NCBI GenBank assembly: GCA_036500145.1
Contig: DASYCO010000087.1
Location: 1 to 9,149, forward strand
Direction of reading: 5' to 3'
Length of the DNA stretch: 9,149 bases
Source: CAMAVH01 sp036500145
Lineage (GTDB): Bacteria > Pseudomonadota > Alphaproteobacteria > SMXQ01
Under the pieces are notes generated by a model. That model was not told the DNA's origin. It did not search any database and saw only the letters and a program-made list of their open reading frames with translations. Position numbers and translations under genes: made by a program. This document shows, in pieces, positions 1-5,298 of the stretch (position 1 is the stretch's first letter; the number at the start of each line of letters is the position of its first letter).

Positions 1-237
1 TCCACGCTGATGGAAGCGGCAAAATGCACGCTGCTGTCGTTCGATTCGACCATGCGCAGCAACGTCTCGGTCGGCTTGCCGATCAACCTGCTGACCTATC
101 GCAAGAACAGCTACAAGCGCGGCTTCGAAGTCGAGGTCGACGCGACCAACGATTATTACCGCAGCGTCGGCGGCTATTGGAGCGACGCGCTCCGCTTCGC
201 CTTCCAGGAAATGCCGAATCCCGACTGGAAGCTCTGA
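1..237 (+). CDS. Anbu-like proteasome-type protease, C-terminal fragment
   Basis: This is the last 78 codons of a gene that begins upstream of the window; the frame is open from base 1 and stops with TGA at 235-237. The residues match my memory of the C-terminal part of the Anbu family (bacterial proteasome-like, HslV-related N-terminal nucleophile hydrolases): a stretch reading KCTLLSFDSTMRSN, then a leucine- and tyrosine-rich segment, and an end reading PNPDWKL. Family members form self-compartmentalised assemblies in the cytoplasm, and their substrates are poorly known. The catalytic N-terminal threonine lies outside the window, so activity cannot be judged. The next gene starts 2 nt after the stop, and its likely ribosome binding site is inside this gene, so the two are probably co-transcribed. 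The assignment rests on a short C-terminal piece. Confidence 0.72.
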   Translation, partial: STLMEAAKCTLLSFDSTMRSNVSVGLPINLLTYRKNSYKRGFEVEVDATNDYYRSVGGYWSDALRFAFQEMPNPDWKL

Positions 238-239
238 CC

Positions 240-821
240 GTGCTGCGCCGCCTGTACGATTGGACCTTGTCCCTCGCGGCTGGCCCGCATGCGGAAAAGG
301 CGCTCGCCGCCGTCTCCTTCATCGAAAGCTCGTTCTTCCCGATCCCGCCCGACATCCTGCTGGCGCCGATGGTGCTGGCGCGCCCCGAGCGCGCCTGGCG
401 CCTGGCCGGCATCGCCACCATCTCCTCGGTGATCGGCGGCTTCCTCGGCTACGCCATCGGCTACTTCCTGTTCGAGGCGGTCGGCCAGCCGATCCTGCAG
501 TTCTACGGCGTCGTCGACAAATACGAAGAGCTGCGCCACACCTTCGACCAATGGGGCGCCTGGATCATCATCGCCAAGGGCATGACGCCGATCCCCTACA
601 AGTTCCTGACGATCACCAGCGGCGCGCTGCACTTCGACCTCGCCATCTTCGCCCTGGCCTCGGTGATCTCGCGCGGCGTGCGCTTCTACCTGGTCGCCGC
701 CCTGCTGTGGAAATTCGGCCCGCCGATCCGCGAGTTCGTCGAAAAGCGCCTGACCCTGGTGCTCACGCTCAGCCTTGTGATTTTGATCGGCGGCTTCGTC
801 GTGCTCAAATACCTGTTCTGA
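240..821 (+). CDS. DedA/YqaA-family inner membrane protein
   Basis: This encodes a 193-residue polytopic membrane protein of the DedA (SNARE-associated/VTT) superfamily, closest to the short YqaA-type branch. Some superfamily members are thought to move polyprenyl phosphate or phospholipid across the membrane and to support envelope homeostasis; the role of this branch is not settled. Visible family features are an amphipathic first segment, the motif FIESSFFPIPPD at residues 28-39 typical of the re-entrant loop, a glycine-rich helix at about 57-80, a second loop with KGMTPIPYK at 113-121, SRGVRF at 144-149, and a hydrophobic C-terminal helix at about 171-192. The start is GTG at 240. A GGAAG at 227-231 lies 8 nt upstream and the upstream gene ends at 237, so longer in-frame starts are unlikely. 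It probably belongs to one transcript with the Anbu-like gene. Confidence 0.85.
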   Translation: MLRRLYDWTLSLAAGPHAEKALAAVSFIESSFFPIPPDILLAPMVLARPERAWRLAGIATISSVIGGFLGYAIGYFLFEAVGQPILQFYGVVDKYEELRHTFDQWGAWIIIAKGMTPIPYKFLTITSGALHFDLAIFALASVISRGVRFYLVAALLWKFGPPIREFVEKRLTLVLTLSLVILIGGFVVLKYLF

Positions 822-858
822 GACCTCCGGCCTCTCTCTTGCGCGGCAAGGACCAGAC

Positions 859-1401
859 ATGCTGTTGACCCCCGGCCTCCCCCTGCAGCCCCATGGCGAC
901 AATGAAGCGCGCCACGCCTTCCTCGCCCTGCTGCTGGCCAGCATCGCCATCCTGGGCGGCGCCTTCGCCTTCCAGTTCATCGGCGGCCTGCACCCCTGCG
1001 CCCTCTGCCTGTGGCAGCGCTACCCCTACGCCGCCATCATCGGCCTGGCCGGCATCGGCGCCGGCCTGTCGCGCGCCGGGGTCAAGCGCTCGCACCTCGC
1101 CCTCCTCATGGGCCTCTGCGCGCTCGCCTTCTTCGTCGACGCCGCCATCGCCGGCTTCCATGTCGGCGTCGAGCAGAAATGGTGGGAAGGCCTGCCGACC
1201 TGCAGCGGCACCACCGGCGGCGCCGCCAGCACCGACGAGCTGCTGAACAAGCTGCTCGCCGCCCCCGTGATCCGCTGCGACGAGATCGCCTGGTCGATGT
1301 TCGGCATCTCCATGGCCGGCTACAACTTCATCCTCGCCCTCGCCCTCGGCGTCGCCAGCCTCAAGCTGACGCTGGGCTTCGCCAAGCGGAGCGCGCCATG
1401 A
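859..1401 (+). CDS. dsbB: Disulfide bond formation protein DsbB
   Basis: This is a 180-residue inner-membrane thiol-quinone oxidoreductase that reoxidises periplasmic DsbA and passes the electrons to ubiquinone. The first periplasmic loop holds the CxxC pair C47/C50 in HPCALC. Arg54, four residues after C50, matches the spacing of the quinone-site arginine in Escherichia coli DsbB (C44/R48). The second loop carries the other pair, C115 (PTCSG) and C140 (IRCDE). Four hydrophobic segments can be traced at about 22-43, 57-72, 79-102 and 145-172. All four functional cysteines are present, so the enzyme should be active. The start ATG has AAGGA at 848-852, 6 nt upstream. The stop overlaps the coq7 start (ATGA at 1398-1401), implying translational coupling. 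The gap of 37 nt after the DedA-like gene leaves read-through possible. No DsbA partner is visible in the window. Confidence 0.92.
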   Translation: MLLTPGLPLQPHGDNEARHAFLALLLASIAILGGAFAFQFIGGLHPCALCLWQRYPYAAIIGLAGIGAGLSRAGVKRSHLALLMGLCALAFFVDAAIAGFHVGVEQKWWEGLPTCSGTTGGAASTDELLNKLLAAPVIRCDEIAWSMFGISMAGYNFILALALGVASLKLTLGFAKRSAP

Positions 1402-1970
1402 CCGACAAAGCGCGCGGCGAAACGCCTTCCAAGCCGCACCGCCTGCCCGGCGACCCCGACCGCGCGACCATGGTCGAGCGCATGATCCGCGTCGACCATG
1501 CCGGCGAGCATGGCGCCGTGCGCATCTACCAAGGCCAGCTCGCCGTGCTGCGGCATGGGCCGGCGGCGCGCGCCATCCGCCACATGGCGGACCAGGAAAA
1601 GGCCCATCTCGCCGCCTTCGACAAGCTGCTGATCGAGCGGCGCGTGCGCCCGACGGCGCTCTCGCCGCTCTGGGACGTGGCGGGCTTCGCGCTCGGCGCG
1701 GCCTCGGCGCTGCTCGGGCCCAAGGCCGCCATGGCCTGCACCGTCGCGGTCGAGGAAGTGATCGAGGAGCATTACCGCGACCAGGCCGAAACGCTCGGCG
1801 ACGACGACCCGGCGCTGAAGGAGACGATCAGCGACTTCCGCGACGACGAGATGGCCCATGGCGCGACCGCGCTGGAATATGGCGCGCGCGAAGCGCCGCT
1901 CTACGAGGCCCTGTCGTCCGTGGTGAAGGGCGGCGCGCGCCTGGCGATCTGGCTCTCGACCAGGGTCTGA
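1398..1970 (+). CDS. coq7: Coq7-type 3-demethoxyubiquinol hydroxylase
   Basis: This is a 190-residue di-iron monooxygenase of the Coq7/CAT5 family. It hydroxylates demethoxyubiquinol at the last ring hydroxylation of ubiquinone synthesis, on the cytoplasmic face of the membrane. The carboxylate and histidine iron ligands expected for the family are visible: E37 in RVDHAGEHGA, E67 and H70 in DQEKAH, a glutamate at 119 or 120 in AVEEVIEEHY, and E151 and H154 in DDEMAH. The C-terminus (ARLAIWLSTRV) is also typical. The length suits the single-domain bacterial and mitochondrial form. The start ATG overlaps the dsbB stop, and CGGAG at 1387-1391 gives a binding site 6 nt upstream. Coupling with dsbB pairs a quinone user with a quinone maker. 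A hairpin just after the stop probably ends the transcript. Confidence 0.93.
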   Translation: MTDKARGETPSKPHRLPGDPDRATMVERMIRVDHAGEHGAVRIYQGQLAVLRHGPAARAIRHMADQEKAHLAAFDKLLIERRVRPTALSPLWDVAGFALGAASALLGPKAAMACTVAVEEVIEEHYRDQAETLGDDDPALKETISDFRDDEMAHGATALEYGAREAPLYEALSSVVKGGARLAIWLSTRV

Positions 1971-1973
1971 AAA

Positions 1974-2005
1974 TTACGCGGCGCGATTTTTACCGCGCCG
2001 CGCAA
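1974..2005. terminator. Hairpin between convergent genes, probable bidirectional terminator
   Basis: A perfect 9-bp GC stem (1977-1985 pairing with 1994-2002) encloses an 8-nt AT-rich loop, and TT/AA bases outside could extend it past one mismatch. It lies 6 nt after the coq7 stop and about 23 nt from the stop of the convergent gene. On the minus strand the stem is followed by TAATTTT, which resembles an intrinsic terminator tail; on the plus strand the tail is not T-rich. It probably works best for the minus-strand transcript. Confidence 0.6.
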
Positions 2006-2025
2006 TCCCCTTAAAACTCAGCCGA

Positions 2026-2715
2026 TCAGTTCGCCGCGAAGCAGTAGAGCAGCCCGGCGCCGCCGCTGCTGCGCAGCGCCTCGACGCCGCACCCGCCGCG
2101 CGAGCGGTGCGTCGAATTCCACGAGCGCGCCACGGCGCTGTCGTCGAGGCCCGAGCGGTCGTGGTGGCCGAGCATGGCGCCGCCTTCGGGGCCGCTCGAC
2201 GTCCAGTTGCTGCAGGTCATGTCCTCGCCGGGCGGAAAGGCCGTGCCGTCGGGCTGCGAGCCGGTCAGGATGTCGTGCGTGTTGGGTTTGTCGCCGCGGC
2301 CGTTGACCATCATCCCCTTCTCGTTGAGCGCGGTGTAGCGGCCGAGGTTGTTGTTGCCGTCATGCAGGTCCGCCACGCTGCGGGCGACGGCGACGCCCAT
2401 GGCGTTCTGCCAGGGGCCCTTGCCGATGCGGTCGCGCGCGTTGACCGCCGGCTGGCCGCCGGCGGCCTGGGTCGACAGATAGGCGTGCCAGGTCTTGCCG
2501 CCGGCGCCAGCCGACTGGCCCAGCGCCTGGCAAATCTTGTCGGCGCCCGCGAGCCCGCCGAGATCGCCGCCCTTGCCGGAGCCCGCGCTGGTGACGAAGA
2601 AGGACATGTCGGGCCGCGCCTTCTCCTGCGCCGAGGCGTCGAACACGGCGGTCGAGACAAGCATGAACGCGGCGGTCAGCGGGATGCGGCGAATCGTCGT
2701 TCCATTCATGAGCAT
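2026..2715 (-). CDS. Secreted endostatin/lectin-like domain protein
   Basis: This encodes 229 residues with an N-terminal signal peptide: positively charged RR at 9-10, a hydrophobic core at about 11-25, and a likely cleavage after ASA at residue 29. The mature part resembles small secreted proteins that automatic annotation often labels lectin or DUF1554/endostatin-like. Visible marks are FFVTSAGSGKGGDLGG at 39-54, a region rich in N, G and D around 119-145, and a C-terminal SWNSTHRSRGGCG followed by LLYCFAAN. Four cysteines (C62, C168, C209, C225) could form two disulfides in the periplasm or outside the cell. The ATG at 2715 has AGGGAGA 7-8 nt upstream; an ATG two codons later is less well placed. 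No ligand or role can be inferred. It is last in a minus-strand run and converges on coq7. Confidence 0.75.
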   Translation of the reverse strand: MLMNGTTIRRIPLTAAFMLVSTAVFDASAQEKARPDMSFFVTSAGSGKGGDLGGLAGADKICQALGQSAGAGGKTWHAYLSTQAAGGQPAVNARDRIGKGPWQNAMGVAVARSVADLHDGNNNLGRYTALNEKGMMVNGRGDKPNTHDILTGSQPDGTAFPPGEDMTCSNWTSSGPEGGAMLGHHDRSGLDDSAVARSWNSTHRSRGGCGVEALRSSGGAGLLYCFAAN

Positions 2716-2776
2716 GATCGAACTCTCCCTGTTCCGCGCTTTGGCGGGTTGTTGTGAGGACGCTTACGCAACGATC

Positions 2777-2796
2777 GCGGGAGGTCATCTTCCCGC
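2777..2796. other. Small inverted repeat between HNH and lectin-like genes
   Basis: A 6-bp perfect stem (GCGGGA at 2777-2782 with TCCCGC at 2791-2796) has an 8-nt loop and lies in the 94-nt gap after the HNH gene. Neither strand shows a T-run after it. It may be a weak terminator or attenuator between the two genes, or chance in GC-rich DNA. Confidence 0.25.
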
Positions 2797-2809
2797 CAGG
2801 AGAGGCCTT

Positions 2810-3376
2810 CTAGGCCTGCTCCAGCTCGCTGTCCCAGTAGAGAAAGTCGCGCCAGCTTTCATGCAGGTAGTTGGGCGGATAGGCGCGCCCGTTCTCCTGC
2901 AGCTGGATCGTCGTCGGCTGGAGCGGCCGGACGCGCGGGAACATCTGCGCGTCGGCCGGCATCACGCCGCCCTTGCGCAGGTTGCACGGCTCGCAGGCGG
3001 CGACCACGTTGGTCCAGCTGGTGCGGCCGCCGAGCGACTTGGGGATCACATGGTCGAAGGTCAGGCCTTCGGCCGGGCTGCGCACGCCGCAATATTGGCA
3101 GCTGAAGCGGTCGCGCAGGAAGACGTTGAACCGCGTGAAGGCCGGGCGGCGCGCCGCCGGGATGTAGTCCTTCAGCGAGACGACCGACGGCAGGCGCATG
3201 GCGCGCGTCGGCGAATGCACTTCGCGGTCGTATTCCGAGACGATGTTGACGCGCCCGAGGAAGACCGCCTTGACGGCTTCCTGCCAGGGCCAAAGAGACA
3301 AGGGAAAGTAGGAGAGCGGCCGGAAGTCGGCGTTCAGGACCAGCGCGGGGCAGCTATCTGGCGAGGCGAGCAACAC
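2810..3376 (-). CDS. HNH endonuclease family protein
   Basis: This encodes 188 residues with a zinc-supported HNH nuclease fold in the C-terminal half. Two CxxC knuckles (C93/C96 in SCQYCG and C128/C131 in CEPCNLRKGG) flank the core, with D108-H109 in TFDHVIPKSLGG, N123 in WTNV, and N132 completing the HNH triad. The N-terminal 80 residues (LVLNADFRPLSYFP onward) are typical of a chromosomal HNH group that I recall as common in alphaproteobacteria, of unknown cellular role. No methyltransferase, immunity gene or phage gene is nearby, so nothing supports a restriction or toxin function. The start is GTG at 3376, with AGGGAG only 3 nt upstream; TTG at 3373 would give a better spacing of 6 nt. 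A sigma70-like promoter lies about 35-65 nt upstream, so it appears to be its own transcription unit. Confidence 0.86.
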   Translation of the reverse strand: MLLASPDSCPALVLNADFRPLSYFPLSLWPWQEAVKAVFLGRVNIVSEYDREVHSPTRAMRLPSVVSLKDYIPAARRPAFTRFNVFLRDRFSCQYCGVRSPAEGLTFDHVIPKSLGGRTSWTNVVAACEPCNLRKGGVMPADAQMFPRVRPLQPTTIQLQENGRAYPPNYLHESWRDFLYWDSELEQA

Positions 3377-3411
3377 TCACTCCCTGGGGATAAATCCCTT
3401 TCCACGCTCGT

Positions 3412-3440
3412 ATCAAACAACAGGCCGATGACCGTTTCAA
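3412..3440 (-). promoter_or_regulatory. Predicted sigma70-type promoter for the HNH gene
   Basis: Read on the minus strand, TTGAAA (3440-3435, 5 of 6 consensus) is separated by exactly 17 bp from TTTGAT (3417-3412, 4 of 6 consensus). Transcription would start near 3405, about 30 nt before the GTG. It sits just after the candidate terminator of the upstream esterase gene, which fits an independent unit. Confidence 0.5.
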
Positions 3441-3485
3441 GACCGCTGAACGGTTTTTCGCAAGCCCTGGTAGACGACGTTGAAA

Positions 3486-3508
3486 GGAACCCCAGCCCTG
3501 GCCGTTCC
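3486..3508 (-). terminator. Predicted terminator after the Nudix-esterase pair
   Basis: On the minus strand, GGAAC (3508-3504) pairs with GTTCC (3490-3486), and an inner CCA/TGG pairs across a small internal loop. The stem is followed by TTTCA. It lies 13 nt after the esterase stop and before the HNH promoter, as expected for the end of the two-gene unit. The T-tail is short, so this remains a prediction. Confidence 0.42.
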
Positions 3509-3521
3509 GGCAAGAAAGTTT

Positions 3522-4190
3522 CTAGGCGGAAACGCCGAAGATGCGCTGCAGGAAGCCCATGCCAAGGCGCAGGCCTTCCTCGTCGATCCAATGGCCGAGG
3601 CCGGGACGGACATGGCCTTCCACCGGCACGTCGAGGGCTTCCAGGGTCGACAGCGACAGCTTGTGCAGGTTGAAGGGCACGACGGGATCGTCGTCGCCGT
3701 GGATCAGCATCACCGGCGGGCGCACGCGCAGCTCGTCGCCGAGCGTCTCCGCGCCGACCAGCACGCCGGAGTAGCCAAGGATGCCGGCGCAAGGCGCGAC
3801 CCGGCGCAGGCCCACGTGCAGCGCCGTCATGGTCCCCTGCGAGAAGCCGACGAGCGCCAGCTGCGCGTCGCTCAGCTTGCGCTTCTCCAATTCCAAATCA
3901 AGGAAGCGGTCGATGATCGACTTCGCGACGTTGGCGCCTTCCATCATGTGCGCCGGCGAACGGTCCTTCAGGCTGAACCACTGGCGGCCATAGGGCGCCG
4001 TGTCGGCGGCAAAGGGCGCGTTCGGCGAGAGGAAGGCCGCGTCGGGCAGGATGCGGGCGAACTGCGGCGCCAGCCCGATGAGGTCGTCGCCGTCGGCGCC
4101 GAAGCCGTGCAGAAGCACGACGAGCTGCTTGGCCGGCCCCCCCGAGGCAGGCTCGCGCGACGGGCCTTCGAGCATGGGGAAAGTGGTCAT
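3522..4190 (-). CDS. Phospholipase/carboxylesterase family alpha/beta hydrolase
   Basis: This is a 222-residue serine hydrolase of the phospholipase/carboxylesterase (acyl-protein thioesterase-like) family, probably cytoplasmic because no signal peptide is present. Family members cleave carboxylic or thioester bonds in small acyl esters or lysophospholipids; the substrate here is unknown. The oxyanion-hole segment LLHGFGADGDD is at 26-36. The catalytic triad is readable as S117 in GFSQG, D168 in HGDDDPVVP and H200 in GLGHW. Length and motif order are complete. The start ATG at 4190 overlaps the stop of the Nudix gene (ATGA read on the minus strand), so the two are translationally coupled; AGGGAG lies 10 nt upstream. 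The pairing hints at a shared clean-up role for metabolites, which is inference only. Confidence 0.9.
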   Translation of the reverse strand: MTTFPMLEGPSREPASGGPAKQLVVLLHGFGADGDDLIGLAPQFARILPDAAFLSPNAPFAADTAPYGRQWFSLKDRSPAHMMEGANVAKSIIDRFLDLELEKRKLSDAQLALVGFSQGTMTALHVGLRRVAPCAGILGYSGVLVGAETLGDELRVRPPVMLIHGDDDPVVPFNLHKLSLSTLEALDVPVEGHVRPGLGHWIDEEGLRLGMGFLQRIFGVSA

Positions 4191-5113
4191 AGGCCTGTCG
4201 CTCCCTTGATGGCGCCGAGTTCGCCGACCCCGCCCGCAGCAGCGCCGCCGACCCAGAGCCGCAGCCCGGCGACGAGCGCCAGGTAGTCCGGGTCGTCGGG
4301 GCCGATCAGCCCTTCGCGGATAAGGAAGTCGATGATGACGAGATTGCAGTTGAACTTGAAGTCGAAGCCGCCGCGCACCGTGTCGCGCACCTTCTCGATG
4401 GGCCACAGCTCGAAGCCGTCGGCCTCGCCGTCGTTCGGCCGCGGCGTGAAGTCCGCCGGCAGCTCCACGTCGTAGACGAACAGGATGTCGGGGCGCAGGC
4501 CGCCGTCGCGCTCGCAGCAGTAGGTGATGGCGCTGGCCGGCCGCGCGCGCTCGGCGAGGGCCGGCGGGATGCTCGCCTCCTCGCCCGCTTCCTTGACGAG
4601 CGTGTCGCGCACGCCATGGCCGAAGGAGATGCCGCCGGCGCAGAGATTGTCGAGCTCGTTGGGATAGGTCGCCTTGGTGGCGCTGCGCCGCGCCACCCAC
4701 ATCTTCAGGCCGCTCCCATTCGAGCTGGCCACGTCGCGCACGACGCCGTTGAGATGCACGCCGAGCGAGGTGACGCCGAACAGCGGCGCGGCCGCGCGCT
4801 CGACGCGGAACAGCGGCGGCGCGCCGAAGCGCGGCGCGACCGCATAGAACTCGCCGCGCCAGGCCGTGACCGTGCCGTCGGCGCGCAAGCTGTCCGTCAC
4901 CGTCGCCATCGCCGCGCTGCGCGCGTCGAAGTCGGCCAGCGCGTCGCTGAGCGCGACCCTGCCCTCCGTCACGACGAAGACGTCGGCGAAGCGGGCGAGG
5001 CGCGCGACGAAGCTGCGCGCCACCCAGCCGACGCGATGGCCCGCCGCGAAGAACGGCATGTAGCGCGCGGGATCGTGATCGTTGCAGACGCGGATATGGT
5101 CGAGGAACCCCAT
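4187..5113 (-). CDS. DUF4743-type Nudix hydrolase
   Basis: From ATG at 5113 this encodes 308 residues: an N-terminal DUF4743-like region (about 1-120, starting MGFLDHIRVCND) followed by a Nudix domain (about 120-280). The architecture resembles the Tnr3-like Nudix group, named after a fungal thiamine pyrophosphokinase fusion. The Nudix box runs from about G160 to I182: the core KEAGEE (174-179) keeps the metal-binding glutamates E175, E178 and E179, but the first box glutamate is replaced by H166 and the arginine by K174. I recall relaxed boxes as usual in this group. Nudix enzymes hydrolyse nucleoside diphosphates linked to another moiety; the substrate here is unknown. A longer ATG start at 5179 would add 22 residues with a CxxC; I prefer 5113 because family proteins begin near FLDHI. 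Its end overlaps the esterase gene. Upstream it diverges from mcd. Confidence 0.82.
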   Translation of the reverse strand: MGFLDHIRVCNDHDPARYMPFFAAGHRVGWVARSFVARLARFADVFVVTEGRVALSDALADFDARSAAMATVTDSLRADGTVTAWRGEFYAVAPRFGAPPLFRVERAAAPLFGVTSLGVHLNGVVRDVASSNGSGLKMWVARRSATKATYPNELDNLCAGGISFGHGVRDTLVKEAGEEASIPPALAERARPASAITYCCERDGGLRPDILFVYDVELPADFTPRPNDGEADGFELWPIEKVRDTVRGGFDFKFNCNLVIIDFLIREGLIGPDDPDYLALVAGLRLWVGGAAAGGVGELGAIKGATGL

Positions 5114-5193
5114 GGCCTTCTCGCTTACCGGGCGGCGCGCCTTGACGCAAGCGCCGCAGAGCGTCAGATTGCCGGCCATATGGAAAAAGCGCC

Positions 5194-5220
5194 TCGACAG
5201 GGACGCAGGCGGCGTAAAAT
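5194..5220 (+). promoter_or_regulatory. Possible promoter for mcd in the divergent gap
   Basis: TCGACA (5194-5199, 5 of 6 consensus) and TAAAAT (5215-5220, 5 of 6) are separated by 15 bp, shorter than ideal. Transcription would begin near 5227, giving about 70 nt of leader before the ATG at 5299, or an almost leaderless message for a GTG at 5230. No clear minus-strand promoter for the Nudix gene is seen here. Confidence 0.33.
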
Positions 5221-5298
5221 CACCGGAATGTGACGCGACAGGCCGCCCGCCTCGGGCTCCTGCGCATCGCGCCTTCCGTCACCGGAACCCTCTCGGCC

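Noticed and set aside
2107..2757. Plus-strand open frames across the lectin-like gene
   Set aside because: They are low-complexity A/V/G/R translations antisense to a gene with a signal peptide, conserved-looking cysteines and a binding site.
3431..3458. Plus-strand hairpin ACCGTT...AACGGT followed by five T, resembling a terminator
   Set aside because: No plus-strand gene precedes it. The same bases include the -35 box of the HNH promoter on the other strand, and the loop is long with a bulge.
3463..3501. Direct repeat AGCCCTGG at 3463-3470 and 3494-3501
   Set aside because: Only 8 bases, two copies, one of them part of the terminator stem; this is compatible with chance.
2716..5113. Defence or mobile island suggested by the HNH nuclease, Nudix and secreted protein together
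   Set aside because: Base composition matches the neighbours, there is no integrase, transposase, repeat or tRNA edge, and each gene belongs to a family that I know as chromosomal.
4191..5150. Long upstream continuation of the esterase frame on the minus strand
   Set aside because: It overlaps the Nudix gene out of phase and is arginine-rich; the family N-terminus begins at the ATG at 4190.
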